Below, in pieces: positions 36,441-44,622 of a stretch of 64,000 nucleotides of DNA. Numbering within the stretch: position 1 is the stretch's first letter; the number at the start of each line of letters is the position of its first letter. The position numbers were made by a program, and so were the translations under genes. The notes beneath the pieces were generated by a model. That model was given only the letters and a program-made list of their open reading frames with translations, was not told the origin of the DNA and did not search any database. The stretch covers positions 90,061-154,060 of the forward strand of contig DASZZN010000051.1 in the NCBI GenBank assembly GCA_035544955.1. Reading direction: 5' to 3'. Source of the DNA: Candidatus Dormiibacterota bacterium (lineage in GTDB: Bacteria; Chloroflexota; Dormibacteria; CF-121).

Positions 36441-37763
36441 TTACAGCAATTTCGCAGCAAGCTCCGCGAGTTCCGACCTTTGGCCCTTGGTCAGGGTGAC
36501 GTGGCCGGCCAGTGGATTGTTCTTGAACTTCTCGATCGCGTAGCAGAGGCCATTGCTGCGGAAGTCGAGGTAGGGATGGTCGATCTGGTTGGGATCGCCG
36601 GTGAGGACGATCTTGGTCCCCTCGCCGGCTCGCGACACGATCGTCTTGACCTCGTGCGGCGTGAGATTTTGTGCCTCGTCGACGATGATGAATTGCTGCG
36701 GGATGCTCCGGCCGCGAATATAGGTGAGCGCCTCGGCTTCGAACAGGCCCTTGTCCTGGATGTGCCGGATCATGTCCGCGGCCATCTGCTCCTTGTAGAT
36801 GCAGCCCATCAGGTACTCGAGGTTGTCGTAGATCGGCTGCATCCAGGGCCGCAGCTTCTCGTCCTTGTCCCCGGGAAGGTAGCCGACATCTTTGCCCATG
36901 GGGATCACCGGCCGTGTGACCAGCAGCCGCCGGTACTTGTGCTGGTCGAGCACCTTGTTCAGCCCGGCCGCAAGAGCGAGCAGCGTCTTCCCGGTGCCGG
37001 CCTGGCCGGTCATGGTGACAAATGGGATCCGGTCGTCGAGCAGGATGTCGAACGCGAAGCGCTGACCGAGGTTCTTCGGTTGAATCCCCCAGATTTCCTT
37101 CTTGATCGTGGCGAGTCCCACCACGTGACCGGCCGCCGCGTCATACCGGCCCAGCGCGCTCGACTTCGTGCCGTTCACCGACTTGAAGTGAACGAACTGG
37201 TTGAAGTAGAGCTGACCGTTGGACGGCTGGTAGACATTCGTCTTGGTGAAGGTCTCGATGTCTTCCGGCGCCACCGTCAGCGTCGTCATGCCGTCGTAGA
37301 GATCCTCCTCCTTGAGCACCATCTTGTCGGTCTCGTAATCCTGCGCCTGGAGGTTGAGGGCATCGGCCTTCACCCGGACGTTGATGTCTTTGCTGACCAG
37401 GATCACGGGCGTGCCGTTGCTCTCGGCCTTCAGCTGCAGCGTCAGCGCAATGACCTGGTTGTCGGCCTTCTTTGGGTCGAGGTCCTCCGGCAAGTGGGCC
37501 GTACTCTCGTGTGTCAACACCACCCGCAGCGTGCCGCCGTATTTGAGGGCGACGCCCTCGGAGAGTTTTCCCTTGGCGCGAAGCTCGTCGAAGTAGTGGG
37601 CGATCAGGCGGGCGTGCCGCCCCACCTCGTCCTGCCGGCGCTTCTGCCCATCGACCTCCTCGATGACGGTCAGCGGGATGACGATCTCGTTGTCTTCGAA
37701 GGAGTAGATCGCGTTTGGATCGTGCAGCAGGACGTTCGTGTCGAGCACGTAGATCTTCTTCAT
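36441..37763 (-). CDS. PIN-domain/PhoH-type ATPase
   Basis: The 440-residue protein has an N-terminal PIN nuclease domain (IYVLDTNVLLHDP with the first acidic residues, then VIPLTVIEEVDGQK) and a C-terminal PhoH ATPase domain (GQAGTGKTLLALAAGL, FIIVDEAQNLTPHEVKTI, LTGDPNQIDHP). PhoH2-type proteins like this are RNA helicases with ribonuclease activity in mycobacteria, and many occur with toxin-antitoxin-like partners; none is adjacent here. Start ATG at 37763. It overlaps plsC by four bases (ATGA). Confidence 0.92.
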   Translation of the reverse strand: MKKIYVLDTNVLLHDPNAIYSFEDNEIVIPLTVIEEVDGQKRRQDEVGRHARLIAHYFDELRAKGKLSEGVALKYGGTLRVVLTHESTAHLPEDLDPKKADNQVIALTLQLKAESNGTPVILVSKDINVRVKADALNLQAQDYETDKMVLKEEDLYDGMTTLTVAPEDIETFTKTNVYQPSNGQLYFNQFVHFKSVNGTKSSALGRYDAAAGHVVGLATIKKEIWGIQPKNLGQRFAFDILLDDRIPFVTMTGQAGTGKTLLALAAGLNKVLDQHKYRRLLVTRPVIPMGKDVGYLPGDKDEKLRPWMQPIYDNLEYLMGCIYKEQMAADMIRHIQDKGLFEAEALTYIRGRSIPQQFIIVDEAQNLTPHEVKTIVSRAGEGTKIVLTGDPNQIDHPYLDFRSNGLCYAIEKFKNNPLAGHVTLTKGQRSELAELAAKLL

Positions 37764-38419
37764 GCTTGTGCGGTTCGCGGGGTGGACGAGCTCGCGTACT
37801 CCCCCTGGTATTCCAACGGCAGCAGCTCCGCGATCTTTGTCATCAGGTAGTCCGCGGTCTGCTGATGGTCCATCGGGCTCCCATCTCGATTCCGCTCGGG
37901 CAACCGGAAGGGTTCGCCGAATGTCATGGCGACATCCGCCCGCCGCAGGATCGTCGAGTGGCGGCCCAGAACGTTCTGGGTCCCGGTAATCGCGATCGGC
38001 ACCAGCGGCGCGCCCGAGCGGCGCGCCACGAAGCCGGCGCCGGGCTCGGCGCGCAGCAGGCGGGCATCCTCGGAGCGGTGGCCCTCGGGGAAGAGCACGA
38101 CGGCCGACCCTTCTTTCAACAGACCGAAGGCTCGGCGCAGCGCCGTGCGGTCAGGCGAATGGCGCACGACCGGAAAGGCGTGGTAGGCGCGCATCAACCA
38201 GGCCCAACTGCCTTTGAAGAGCTCGGCCTTCGCCATGAACCAGACCGGGCGGGGCGTCCAGCCGCCGATGATCGCCGGATCGACGCCGCCCACGTGGTTC
38301 GACACGATCAAGAGCGGGCCGGAGCGCGGTACGTTCGCCGTACCGCTGAGGTGGAATTTTGATCCGAGAAGGATTCGGGTTAGGAGCCGTGCAAGACCAG
38401 TAAGGAAGGAATAGCTCAA
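37760..38419 (-). CDS. plsC: 1-acyl-sn-glycerol-3-phosphate acyltransferase
   Basis: PlsC acylates lysophosphatidic acid in phospholipid synthesis at the membrane. The 219-residue protein has the acyltransferase motifs: NHVGGVDPAIIGG (NHx4D), the block around FPVVRHSPDR, FPEGHRS and GAPLVPIAITGTQ. Start TTG at 38419, two bases after the cmk stop. The cmk-plsC pairing is common in Gram-positive bacteria. Confidence 0.9.
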   Translation of the reverse strand: MSYSFLTGLARLLTRILLGSKFHLSGTANVPRSGPLLIVSNHVGGVDPAIIGGWTPRPVWFMAKAELFKGSWAWLMRAYHAFPVVRHSPDRTALRRAFGLLKEGSAVVLFPEGHRSEDARLLRAEPGAGFVARRSGAPLVPIAITGTQNVLGRHSTILRRADVAMTFGEPFRLPERNRDGSPMDHQQTADYLMTKIAELLPLEYQGEYASSSTPRTAQA

Positions 38420-38421
38420 GA

Positions 38422-39090
38422 TCAGTGCTTCGGCAGCCGGGCCATCACTTCGTCAAACACCTGACCGACCGACTTGCCCTCAGTCGCGACGATTATAGCA
38501 TCGGTTGCCGGGCGCAACGGCGCAACTTCGCGTTCCTGATCGGCGCGGTCCCGGCCTTCGATTTCCTGCTCGAGCAGCGCGTCCGGCGTCGCACTGCCGC
38601 GCGCTTGATCTAACTCGCGGCGGCGCCGCGCGACCCGCTCCGCGGCCGGCGCGGTGAAAAAGAATTTCGCGTCCGCGTCGGGAAAGATGACGGTTCCGAT
38701 GTCACGGCCCAGGATCACGGCATCGCTCCGGGCGGCGTGCCGCTGCGGCTCGATCAACATCCGGCGCACGTCGGGGATCCCGGAAATGCGCGAGAGCTCG
38801 CCGGCAATCGCCGGATCGTGCGCCTCGCGGCTGATGTCCCGTCCATCGATCGAGAGCAGCGGGGCGGTGCGGCCCGCGGATGGCGAGGTATTGATCTCGA
38901 TCCGCAGCTCACCCAACATCGTGATGAGCGCGGGGACGTCGCCGGCGGCGATACCGCGGCGCCGCGCTTCGACGGTGACGGCGCGATAGAAGAGACCGGT
39001 GTCGACGAGCGCGAATCCCAACGTCTCGGCCACCATTCGACCGATGGTGGTTTTTCCGGACCCTGCTGGACCGTCGATCGCGATGATCAC
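38422..39090 (-). CDS. cmk: Cytidylate kinase
   Basis: Cmk phosphorylates CMP and dCMP. The 222-residue protein has the P-loop IAIDGPAGSGKTTIGR, ALVDTGLFYRAVT, ISREAHDPAIA, AVILGRDIGTVIFPDADAKF and a RDRADQER lid. It starts at GTG one base after the rluB stop. It belongs to the scpA-scpB-rluB-cmk-plsC series, a conserved gene order in Firmicutes and Chloroflexota. Confidence 0.95.
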   Translation of the reverse strand: MIIAIDGPAGSGKTTIGRMVAETLGFALVDTGLFYRAVTVEARRRGIAAGDVPALITMLGELRIEINTSPSAGRTAPLLSIDGRDISREAHDPAIAGELSRISGIPDVRRMLIEPQRHAARSDAVILGRDIGTVIFPDADAKFFFTAPAAERVARRRRELDQARGSATPDALLEQEIEGRDRADQEREVAPLRPATDAIIVATEGKSVGQVFDEVMARLPKH

Positions 39091-39091
39091 G

Positions 39092-39805
39092 CTAGAGTCC
39101 CGCCGCCGTCTTCAAGCGCGCCACCTCATCGGAGCGAAGTGGGCGCACGGTGCCCTCGGCAAGGTCGCCAAGCTCGAGCCCATCGATACGCACGCGCTGC
39201 AAGTCGAGCACGGGATGGCCCAGCGCCTGCCAGAGGCGGCGCACTTCGCGCTTGCGGCCCTCGCGCAGGACCATCGACAGCCGGGCGTCGGCACCCTCGC
39301 GGTCGAGCACTTTCACCTGGGCCGGCTCGAATCGCTCCCCTCTCACGACCATCCCCTCCGAGAGCCGCCGGAATGCGTCATCACCGGGCCGGCCCCTGAC
39401 CACGACGCGGTACTCCTTTTCGACATGGTAGCGGGGGTGCATGAGGCGTCCCGCCAGCTCGCCGTCATCGGTCAGCAACACCAGCCCTCGGCTGTCGAGA
39501 TCGAGACGCCCAACCGGGAAGACCCGCGCCCCTCCGGCTAATAGGCGGTCCACCACGGTCGGCCGGCCGCGGTCGTCGCCGACGCTGGTCAAGACGCCGA
39601 TCGGTTTGTTCATCATCAGGTAGGTCGACGCCGAAACCGGTTCGACCGCCCGGCCATCGACGGTGACCTGATCGACCCCCGGGGTGACCTGCTGACCCGC
39701 GATCGCCGGCGTGCCGTTCACCTGTACCTGTCCCGAGGCGATCAGCTGGTCGGCCTTCCGCCGGGCCGCCACGCCGGCGCGCGCTAGGAACTGGTTGAGC
39801 CGGAT
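39092..39805 (-). CDS. rluB: 23S rRNA pseudouridine synthase RluB family, apparent ATC start
   Basis: RluB-type enzymes make a pseudouridine in 23S rRNA helix 80-93. The protein (about 237 residues) has an S4 domain, then the catalytic GRLDLDSRGLVLLTDDGELA and the C-terminal REGRKREVRRLWQALGHPV. The first canonical in-frame start (GTG at 39772) would remove half of the S4 signature. The upstream codons read RLNQFLARAGVAARRKAD, the family N terminus, preceded by ATC at 39805 inside the scpB 3' end. No ATG, GTG or TTG is available nearby. The start codon call is inference. Confidence 0.9.
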   Translation of the reverse strand: MRLNQFLARAGVAARRKADQLIASGQVQVNGTPAIAGQQVTPGVDQVTVDGRAVEPVSASTYLMMNKPIGVLTSVGDDRGRPTVVDRLLAGGARVFPVGRLDLDSRGLVLLTDDGELAGRLMHPRYHVEKEYRVVVRGRPGDDAFRRLSEGMVVRGERFEPAQVKVLDREGADARLSMVLREGRKREVRRLWQALGHPVLDLQRVRIDGLELGDLAEGTVRPLRSDEVARLKTAAGL

Positions 39806-40338
39806 TGGGGTAACGGTGGCAGCTCGTTCAGGCTGCTCAATCCCAGGATCTGGAGGAACCGCATGGTGGTGCCGAAGAGGCGAGGCGTGCCCGGCGCCTC
39901 GAGCCGACCGGTCTCCTCGATCAATCCTTTTTCTTCGAGGCTTTCCAGCACGGCCTCGCAGTTGACGCCGCGAATCTCCTCGATCCGCGCGCGCGTGAGC
40001 GGCTGCCGGTAGGCGATGATCGCCAGCGTCTCGTACGCCGCGGGCGAGAGACGCGATGGGTACTCGGGACGCAAGACACGACGGACGACGTCGGCCTGTG
40101 CCGGGTCGGTCACCAGCTGGAGCTGGTCCTGATGACGCTGCAGAAAGAGGCCTCGACCCGCCAGCGTTTCCGTCAACGACACCGCGGCGGCTTCGATGTC
40201 ATGCAGCGGTGACTGCAGGATGTCCTGGAGCTCCAGCACCGTGACGGCCCGGTTGAGGGTGAAGAGCACTGCCTCGAGGGCCGCGGCCAAACCCGTGGTA
40301 TCCCGCACCTGCGTCGCACCATCGATCGTCGAGCTCAC
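39784..40338 (-). CDS. scpB: Segregation and condensation protein B
   Basis: ScpB is the winged-helix partner of ScpA and SMC in chromosome condensation. The 184-residue protein has LAAALEAVLFTLNRAVTVLE, LSPAAYETLAIIAYRQPLTR, IEEIRGVNCEAVLESL and a C-terminal GTPRLFGTTMRFLQILGL. GTG at 40338 overlaps the scpA stop (GTGA). The 3' end overlaps the proposed rluB start. Confidence 0.95.
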   Translation of the reverse strand: MSSTIDGATQVRDTTGLAAALEAVLFTLNRAVTVLELQDILQSPLHDIEAAAVSLTETLAGRGLFLQRHQDQLQLVTDPAQADVVRRVLRPEYPSRLSPAAYETLAIIAYRQPLTRARIEEIRGVNCEAVLESLEEKGLIEETGRLEAPGTPRLFGTTMRFLQILGLSSLNELPPLPQSGSTSS

Positions 40339-41081
40339 TCGGTTTCCTTCCTCTCCAGTCCGTGCACGGTGATCTCAGCGAAGGCCGAGGCCTGGGCCAC
40401 GCGGGCCTCACCGATTCTAATCAGCTCGAGGAGCGCGAGAAAGGTGACCACGGCTTCCAGCCGTGTGCGGGCGTGGCGGAAGATGGCGCTGAAGTTGAGT
40501 TGCGACTGACGCGCGACCATCTGGCGCAGTTCCTCGAGCTTCTCCGCGAGCGAAACGTGCTCCATCTCGACGGTGACCTGGCCCGGCGGTGGCAAGCGGT
40601 CGAGCACGTGCCGGAAGGCATTGGCGAGCGCGTCGAGACTGACCTGCACTCGCGCCTGCGGGATGACGTCAGGCTCGAGCAGGCCCGCGAAGGTGAAGCG
40701 CCCGCTCGCGTGCCGCCGCATCAGCGACTCAGCGAGTTCCTTGAAGCGCTTGTACTCTTCGAGGCGTCCCTTGATCGCGTCCTCCCAAGCCTGGAGATCT
40801 TCCTCCTCCCCTACGGTCGCATCCGGCATCAGGCCGGCGGCCTTCAGTTGGACCAGCCGAGCACCAATCACCAGGAACGCGGCCAGGCGGTCGAGCGGTG
40901 GATGCTCCCGCTCGATGGCGCGAAGGTAGTCATCGGTGAGACTGGCGAGCGGGACGGCCTTGAGGTCGACCTCGGCTCGCTGCGCGAGGGTGAGCAACAG
41001 CTCGATCGGCCCATCGAAGGCGGGCGTCCGCACCACGTAGACGGGGTCGTGCTCGAGCTCGGCCGTGATCTCGCGGCTCAA
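40335..41081 (-). CDS. scpA: Segregation and condensation protein A
   Basis: ScpA is the kleisin that bridges SMC heads. The 248-residue protein shows the N-terminal AFDGPIELLLTLAQRAEVDL block, LAAFLVIGARLVQLKA, and a C-terminal winged helix (VVTFLALLELIRIGEARVAQ). The TTG at 41081 overlaps the stop of the HD-domain gene (TTGA). No smc gene is in this window. Confidence 0.95.
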   Translation of the reverse strand: MSREITAELEHDPVYVVRTPAFDGPIELLLTLAQRAEVDLKAVPLASLTDDYLRAIEREHPPLDRLAAFLVIGARLVQLKAAGLMPDATVGEEEDLQAWEDAIKGRLEEYKRFKELAESLMRRHASGRFTFAGLLEPDVIPQARVQVSLDALANAFRHVLDRLPPPGQVTVEMEHVSLAEKLEELRQMVARQSQLNFSAIFRHARTRLEAVVTFLALLELIRIGEARVAQASAFAEITVHGLERKETE

Positions 41082-41578
41082 TTGCGTCCGTCTGCTCGCT
41101 GCAAACGGCGGGTCACGTCGGATTGTGGCGCCTTGGCGTGATGCTCGGCCACGATCCCCGCGAGCTCGGCCGCGCCCGTCGCGCGCAGCCGCTCGGCGCC
41201 GATGCGCGCGTGATCGGCGTAGATCCCATAGCGACGCGCGAAGGCCGGCCGGGACCCAAGGAGCGCCTTCAACGCCTTCGGCGAGACGGCCCGTAGGAAG
41301 ACGGTCAGGCTCCGCTCGACGACTGAGAGGTGTGCCTCGTTCTTCCCCAGGTCATGGAGCAGGGCCGCCTGCTGCAACAGTTGGCTGGGTTGGCCCTCGA
41401 GCTGAGTCACCGTCTGCAGCACGTCGAGGCCATGGCGCTGATCATTGACCGGGAGCTCGAAAAACATGATCGCGAGAGGGCCGAGGACTCGCTCCGCGCT
41501 CGCCCTCTCCTGCGGCGTGACGCGGGCGGACGCATGACGCCAGAACTGGCCAACTCGATGCATCGGGGAGCTGGTCAC
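41078..41578 (-). CDS. HD-domain phosphohydrolase-like protein
   Basis: The 166-residue protein carries an HD motif (LLHDLGKNEAHL) after an upstream His (QRHGLDVLQTV), and a later DHARIGAERL and AEHHAK, consistent with metal-binding HD-superfamily phosphohydrolases. It resembles the short YqeK/HDIG-type proteins; the substrate is unknown. The GTG at 41578 overlaps the nadK stop as GTGA; a longer upstream frame would lie inside nadK. It sits between nadK and scpA. Confidence 0.75.
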   Translation of the reverse strand: MTSSPMHRVGQFWRHASARVTPQERASAERVLGPLAIMFFELPVNDQRHGLDVLQTVTQLEGQPSQLLQQAALLHDLGKNEAHLSVVERSLTVFLRAVSPKALKALLGSRPAFARRYGIYADHARIGAERLRATGAAELAGIVAEHHAKAPQSDVTRRLQRADGRN

Positions 41579-42420
41579 TCGTCGCCGTCGGTGAGCGGCA
41601 AGCCCCACCGCAGTTTTCGACGAAGCAGCTCGAAGAAGTTTCGCCCACCACTGAACTGGACCAGTTCCACCTGCAAACCGGGCGCGGCGATTCGAACCTC
41701 GGCCCCCGGGTGGAGCGCGACCGTTTGCTGGCCGTCGCAGGTCAGGATCGCGGAGGCGGATGGTAGCCGGATGGCGATCTGTGCGCCTTCCGGTAACACG
41801 ATCGGGCGGTTGAACAGGCTGTGGGGGTTCAGCGGCATGAAGACGATCGCCCGTACGTCGGGATGCACGATCGGCCCGCCCAGCGATAGGGCATAACCGG
41901 TCGAGCCGGTCGGCGTCGAAACGATCACGCCGTCAGCATCGAACCGGCCGGCCGGCTGGCCGTCGACGAAGGCCTCGATCCGGATCAGGTTGATCTCGAT
42001 CCCCTTGTGCACGGTGACGTCGTTGAGGGCGAGAAAGACACGGCCGTCGACCCGCGCCTCGAGCAGGGCTCGGCGCTGCAACGTGAAGTCTCCGGCGCTC
42101 CAGCGATCGAAGGCCTTCCCCTCGTCGCCGAGCTGGACTTGCGTCAGGAAGCCCAGGCGGCCGGCGTTGATCCCGAGCACCGGGATGTGGGCAACGGCCG
42201 CCTGCTGGGCGGTCCAGAGCAAGGTGCCGTCACCCCCGATGCTGACGATCAAGCGCGTGCCGTCGAGCTCGCCCTCCAGCGCGCCGGGGCGCTCCTCGGC
42301 GGTGGCGCAGTAGGTCCAGACGCGAAAACCCCCCGCTTCGAGCCGCCGGCGCGCCTCCATGACCGGGGCACCGCCAATGTCGATGCGTGGGTGGCAAACG
42401 ATGCCAACCGCGTCAGCCAT
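41575..42420 (-). CDS. nadK: NAD kinase
   Basis: NADK phosphorylates NAD+ to NADP+. The 281-residue protein has VSIGGDGTLLWTAQQAA, LGINAGRLGFLTQV, NDVTVHKG and the GSTGYALSLGGPIVHPDV block, which are family hallmarks. The ATG overlaps the tlyA end by eight bases. Together with nadE further along this same series, NAD(P) synthesis is represented twice in the operon. Confidence 0.95.
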   Translation of the reverse strand: MADAVGIVCHPRIDIGGAPVMEARRRLEAGGFRVWTYCATAEERPGALEGELDGTRLIVSIGGDGTLLWTAQQAAVAHIPVLGINAGRLGFLTQVQLGDEGKAFDRWSAGDFTLQRRALLEARVDGRVFLALNDVTVHKGIEINLIRIEAFVDGQPAGRFDADGVIVSTPTGSTGYALSLGGPIVHPDVRAIVFMPLNPHSLFNRPIVLPEGAQIAIRLPSASAILTCDGQQTVALHPGAEVRIAAPGLQVELVQFSGGRNFFELLRRKLRWGLPLTDGDE

Positions 42421-43147
42421 TTCGCCTCAAATGCAGCAGGAACTCGCGGTTGCCCTTCGCGCCCAGGATCGGCGAGGGGATCTCCCCGGCGACCTCGTAT
42501 CCGCTCTCCTCGGCAAATTGCCGGAGCTCGCTCAGAACTCGGCGATGCTGTTCGGGGTCGCGCACAATGCCACCCTTTCCCAGCGCGCCCTTCCCCACCT
42601 CGAACTGCGGCTTGACCAGGGCCACGACCTCGGCGGGCGGGCTGAGCAGGTCTCGCACGCGCGGCAGCACCAACCGCAAGGAGATGAAGGAGACGTCGAT
42701 CACGGCCAGGTCCGCCGGGATTGGCAAGCGCTCAAGGTGCCGGATGTTGACCCGTTCCAAGACGGTGACCCGTGGGTCCTGGCGAAGGCTCCAGGCCAGC
42801 TGCCCGTAGCCGACGTCGACCGCCATCACCCGCGCGGCGCCCCGTTGCAGCAGGATGTCCGTAAAGCCCCCGGTTGACGCGCCGACGTCGAGGCAGACTC
42901 GGCCCGCTGGGTCGATGCCAAAGGCGTCGAGTGCGGCCGCCAGCTTGTCGCCTCCACGACTGACGTAGACCCTGGCGTGGTCCAACCCGATGCTGACACT
43001 GGGGTCGACCATCTGGTCCGGCCGCTCGGCCACCGCGCCCGCCACCCGCACCAGGCCGGCGCGTACCATCGCCTGGGCACGCTGCCTCGACGGCACGAGT
43101 CCCTGCGCCACGAGCACCTGGTCCAGGCGGACGCGACCTTCAACCAT
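42413..43147 (-). CDS. tlyA: TlyA family rRNA methyltransferase (S4 plus FtsJ-like)
   Basis: TlyA proteins 2'-O-methylate cytidines in 16S and 23S rRNA; in mycobacteria this sets capreomycin sensitivity, and some are annotated as haemolysins. The 244-residue protein has an N-terminal S4 domain (RLDQVLVAQGLVPSRQRAQA) and a SAM-binding domain (CLDVGASTGGFTDILLQRGA, AVDVGYGQLAWSLRQDP, VIDVSFISLRLVLP, LVKPQFEVGKG). ATG 43147 overlaps the upstream stop as TGATG; an ATG three codons earlier is possible. Confidence 0.93.
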   Translation of the reverse strand: MVEGRVRLDQVLVAQGLVPSRQRAQAMVRAGLVRVAGAVAERPDQMVDPSVSIGLDHARVYVSRGGDKLAAALDAFGIDPAGRVCLDVGASTGGFTDILLQRGAARVMAVDVGYGQLAWSLRQDPRVTVLERVNIRHLERLPIPADLAVIDVSFISLRLVLPRVRDLLSPPAEVVALVKPQFEVGKGALGKGGIVRDPEQHRRVLSELRQFAEESGYEVAGEIPSPILGAKGNREFLLHLRRNG

Positions 43148-43584
43148 CAGCGCCATATTCCCAGCCCGACAATAATCCCGAGCAGGGCGCCGGCGATCAC
43201 CTCGATCGGTGTGTGGCCGAGCAGCTCGCGCAGCCGCTCCTGGCGGATGCCCTGATGCGCGATGAAGAGGTCATCGATCAGCCGATTGAGGATCATGGCC
43301 TGCTGGCCGGCCGCCCGCCGCACGCCGGTGGCGTCGTACATGACAACGCTGGCGAAGATCAAGCAGACCGCAAAGATCGCCGATTGCACCCCCTCCAGCC
43401 GGCCGACGATCGTCGTCAGAGAGACGACCAGCGCGCTGTGCGAACTGGGCATCCCGCCCGCGGTGGCCAAACGCCGCACGCTGAACCGGTGCAGCAGGAC
43501 GGAGTCGAAGATGACCTTAGCCACCTGGGCGATTCCCCATGCGATCAGGGGAACGACGAAATACGGGTTTCGGAGCAGCGTCAC
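43147..43584 (-). CDS. Divergent PAP2 family membrane protein (DUF212)
   Basis: This 145-residue protein belongs to the divergent PAP2 family. It has VPLIAWGIAQVAKVIFD, the conserved TAGGMPSSHSALVVSL motif, a long middle helix and a final HTPIEVIAGALLGIIVG that carries a conserved His. PAP2-type proteins act on lipid phosphates; members of this branch often lack an assigned substrate. GTG at 43584 overlaps the xseB stop as GTGA. Confidence 0.9.
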   Translation of the reverse strand: MTLLRNPYFVVPLIAWGIAQVAKVIFDSVLLHRFSVRRLATAGGMPSSHSALVVSLTTIVGRLEGVQSAIFAVCLIFASVVMYDATGVRRAAGQQAMILNRLIDDLFIAHQGIRQERLRELLGHTPIEVIAGALLGIIVGLGIWR

Positions 43585-43805
43585 GGACCCGGTTGACGCT
43601 CACCGGTGGGCGCCAGCTCTTTCAGTCGCCGCTCGGCATCATCGAGCAGTCGGGCGCAGCGCCGCGCCAGCGCCAGGCCGCGCTCGAAGCTGCGCACCGA
43701 CTCCGCGAGATCCTCCTGCTCCTTCCCCAGCTGCTGAACCGTTCGCTCCAGCTCGGCGGCGGCCATCTCGTAATCCATATGACCGACGTCGTCGTTCGAG
43801 ATCAC
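43581..43805 (-). CDS. xseB: Exodeoxyribonuclease VII small subunit
   Basis: XseB binds XseA to form exonuclease VII. The 74-residue protein shows the helical-hairpin pattern of the family: YEMAAAELERTVQQL, LAESVRSFERGLALARRC and LLDDAERRLKEL. GTG at 43805 overlaps the nusB stop as GTGA. The large subunit xseA, which normally precedes xseB, is not in the window. Confidence 0.85.
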   Translation of the reverse strand: MISNDDVGHMDYEMAAAELERTVQQLGKEQEDLAESVRSFERGLALARRCARLLDDAERRLKELAPTGERQPGP

Positions 43806-44248
43806 TGAGCCCCCTGGGACTTGGTGTCGACGGGATGCTTGCGGATCTCGGCGTCGGCAGCGATCCGGCCGAGGATGCCGTTGACGAACTTGCCGGAGTC
43901 GGGGCCGCCGAAGGTCTTGGCCAGCTCGATCGACTCGTTGATGGCCGCCTTCAGCGGAACACTGGGGAGGTAGAGAATCTCGAAGCTGGCGATTCGCAAC
44001 AAGGTTCGTTCCACCTTCGCCATCTGATCGAGGCCCCAGTTGCTTGAGGCCTCCTTCAGCTGGGCATCGATCTCTGCCTGATGGTCCCGCACGCCCTGGA
44101 TCAGGGTTCGGGCAAAATCCGCCACCTCGGCATCGGCGCGCGACTCCGCAACATGGTATTGAAGCGACCGTTCCGCATCGCCGCCGTCGCTCTCGAGCTC
44201 GAACAGGACCTTGAGCGCGAGCTCGCGGGCCAGGTGGCGCCGTCCCAC
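43802..44248 (-). CDS. nusB: Transcription antitermination protein NusB
   Basis: NusB binds boxA RNA with NusE/S10 in rRNA antitermination. The 148-residue protein begins RRHLARELALKVLFELE and has MAKVERTLLRIASFEILYLPSVPLKA-type blocks (MAKVERTLLRIASFEILYL), AAINESIELAKTFGG and SGKFVNGILGRIA. It starts at GTG 44248 in the order efp-asp23-nusB-xseB. Confidence 0.95.
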   Translation of the reverse strand: MGRRHLARELALKVLFELESDGGDAERSLQYHVAESRADAEVADFARTLIQGVRDHQAEIDAQLKEASSNWGLDQMAKVERTLLRIASFEILYLPSVPLKAAINESIELAKTFGGPDSGKFVNGILGRIAADAEIRKHPVDTKSQGAQ

Positions 44249-44269
44249 TAGGACTGCACGAAAGGCCGC

Positions 44270-44620
44270 CTAGGCGTCTTCGGGGAACCTCACGTCCCCG
44301 ACGAAGACGTTGACCTGGCGGACTTCGAGACCCAGCATCTTGTCAATCGCATCCGCCACCTGCCGCTGCACCTCCGCCGCGACCGTCGGGACGTTGGCAG
44401 AGTGATCGACGATCACGAACAGCTCGAGATTCAGTGCGTCGTTGCCCATATCGACCCGAACGCCCTTGTGCGAGCTGCCAGCCGGCAGGACGCGATGACC
44501 GTCTCGGGCTTTCGCCTGGTACATACCAACGATGCCCTGCACCTGGCTGGCGGTCAGCGAGGCAATGTGGGCGATGACCTCGTTGGCCACCTTGACGGAG
44601 CCGAGCGGACGGTCCGGCAT
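44270..44620 (-). CDS. Asp23/Gls24 family envelope stress protein
   Basis: The 116-residue protein has the Asp23 pattern: GSVKVANEVIAHIASLTA, then VQGIVGMYQ, LNLELFVIVDHSANVPTVAA, and a VRQVNVFVGDVRF end. Asp23 proteins are linked to the cell envelope and alkaline stress in staphylococci. It lies between efp (two bases) and nusB (21 bases), as in Firmicutes. Confidence 0.9.
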   Translation of the reverse strand: MPDRPLGSVKVANEVIAHIASLTASQVQGIVGMYQAKARDGHRVLPAGSSHKGVRVDMGNDALNLELFVIVDHSANVPTVAAEVQRQVADAIDKMLGLEVRQVNVFVGDVRFPEDA

Positions 44621-44622
44621 CG

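Noticed and set aside
36021..37850. A 609-codon plus-strand frame across the PhoH gene
   Set aside because: It is antisense to PhoH motifs and has no motifs of its own.
38492..38497. TATAAT inside the cmk 3' end as a plsC promoter
   Set aside because: There is no -35, it lies 70 bases upstream of plsC, and it encodes conserved cmk residues. It is probably chance.
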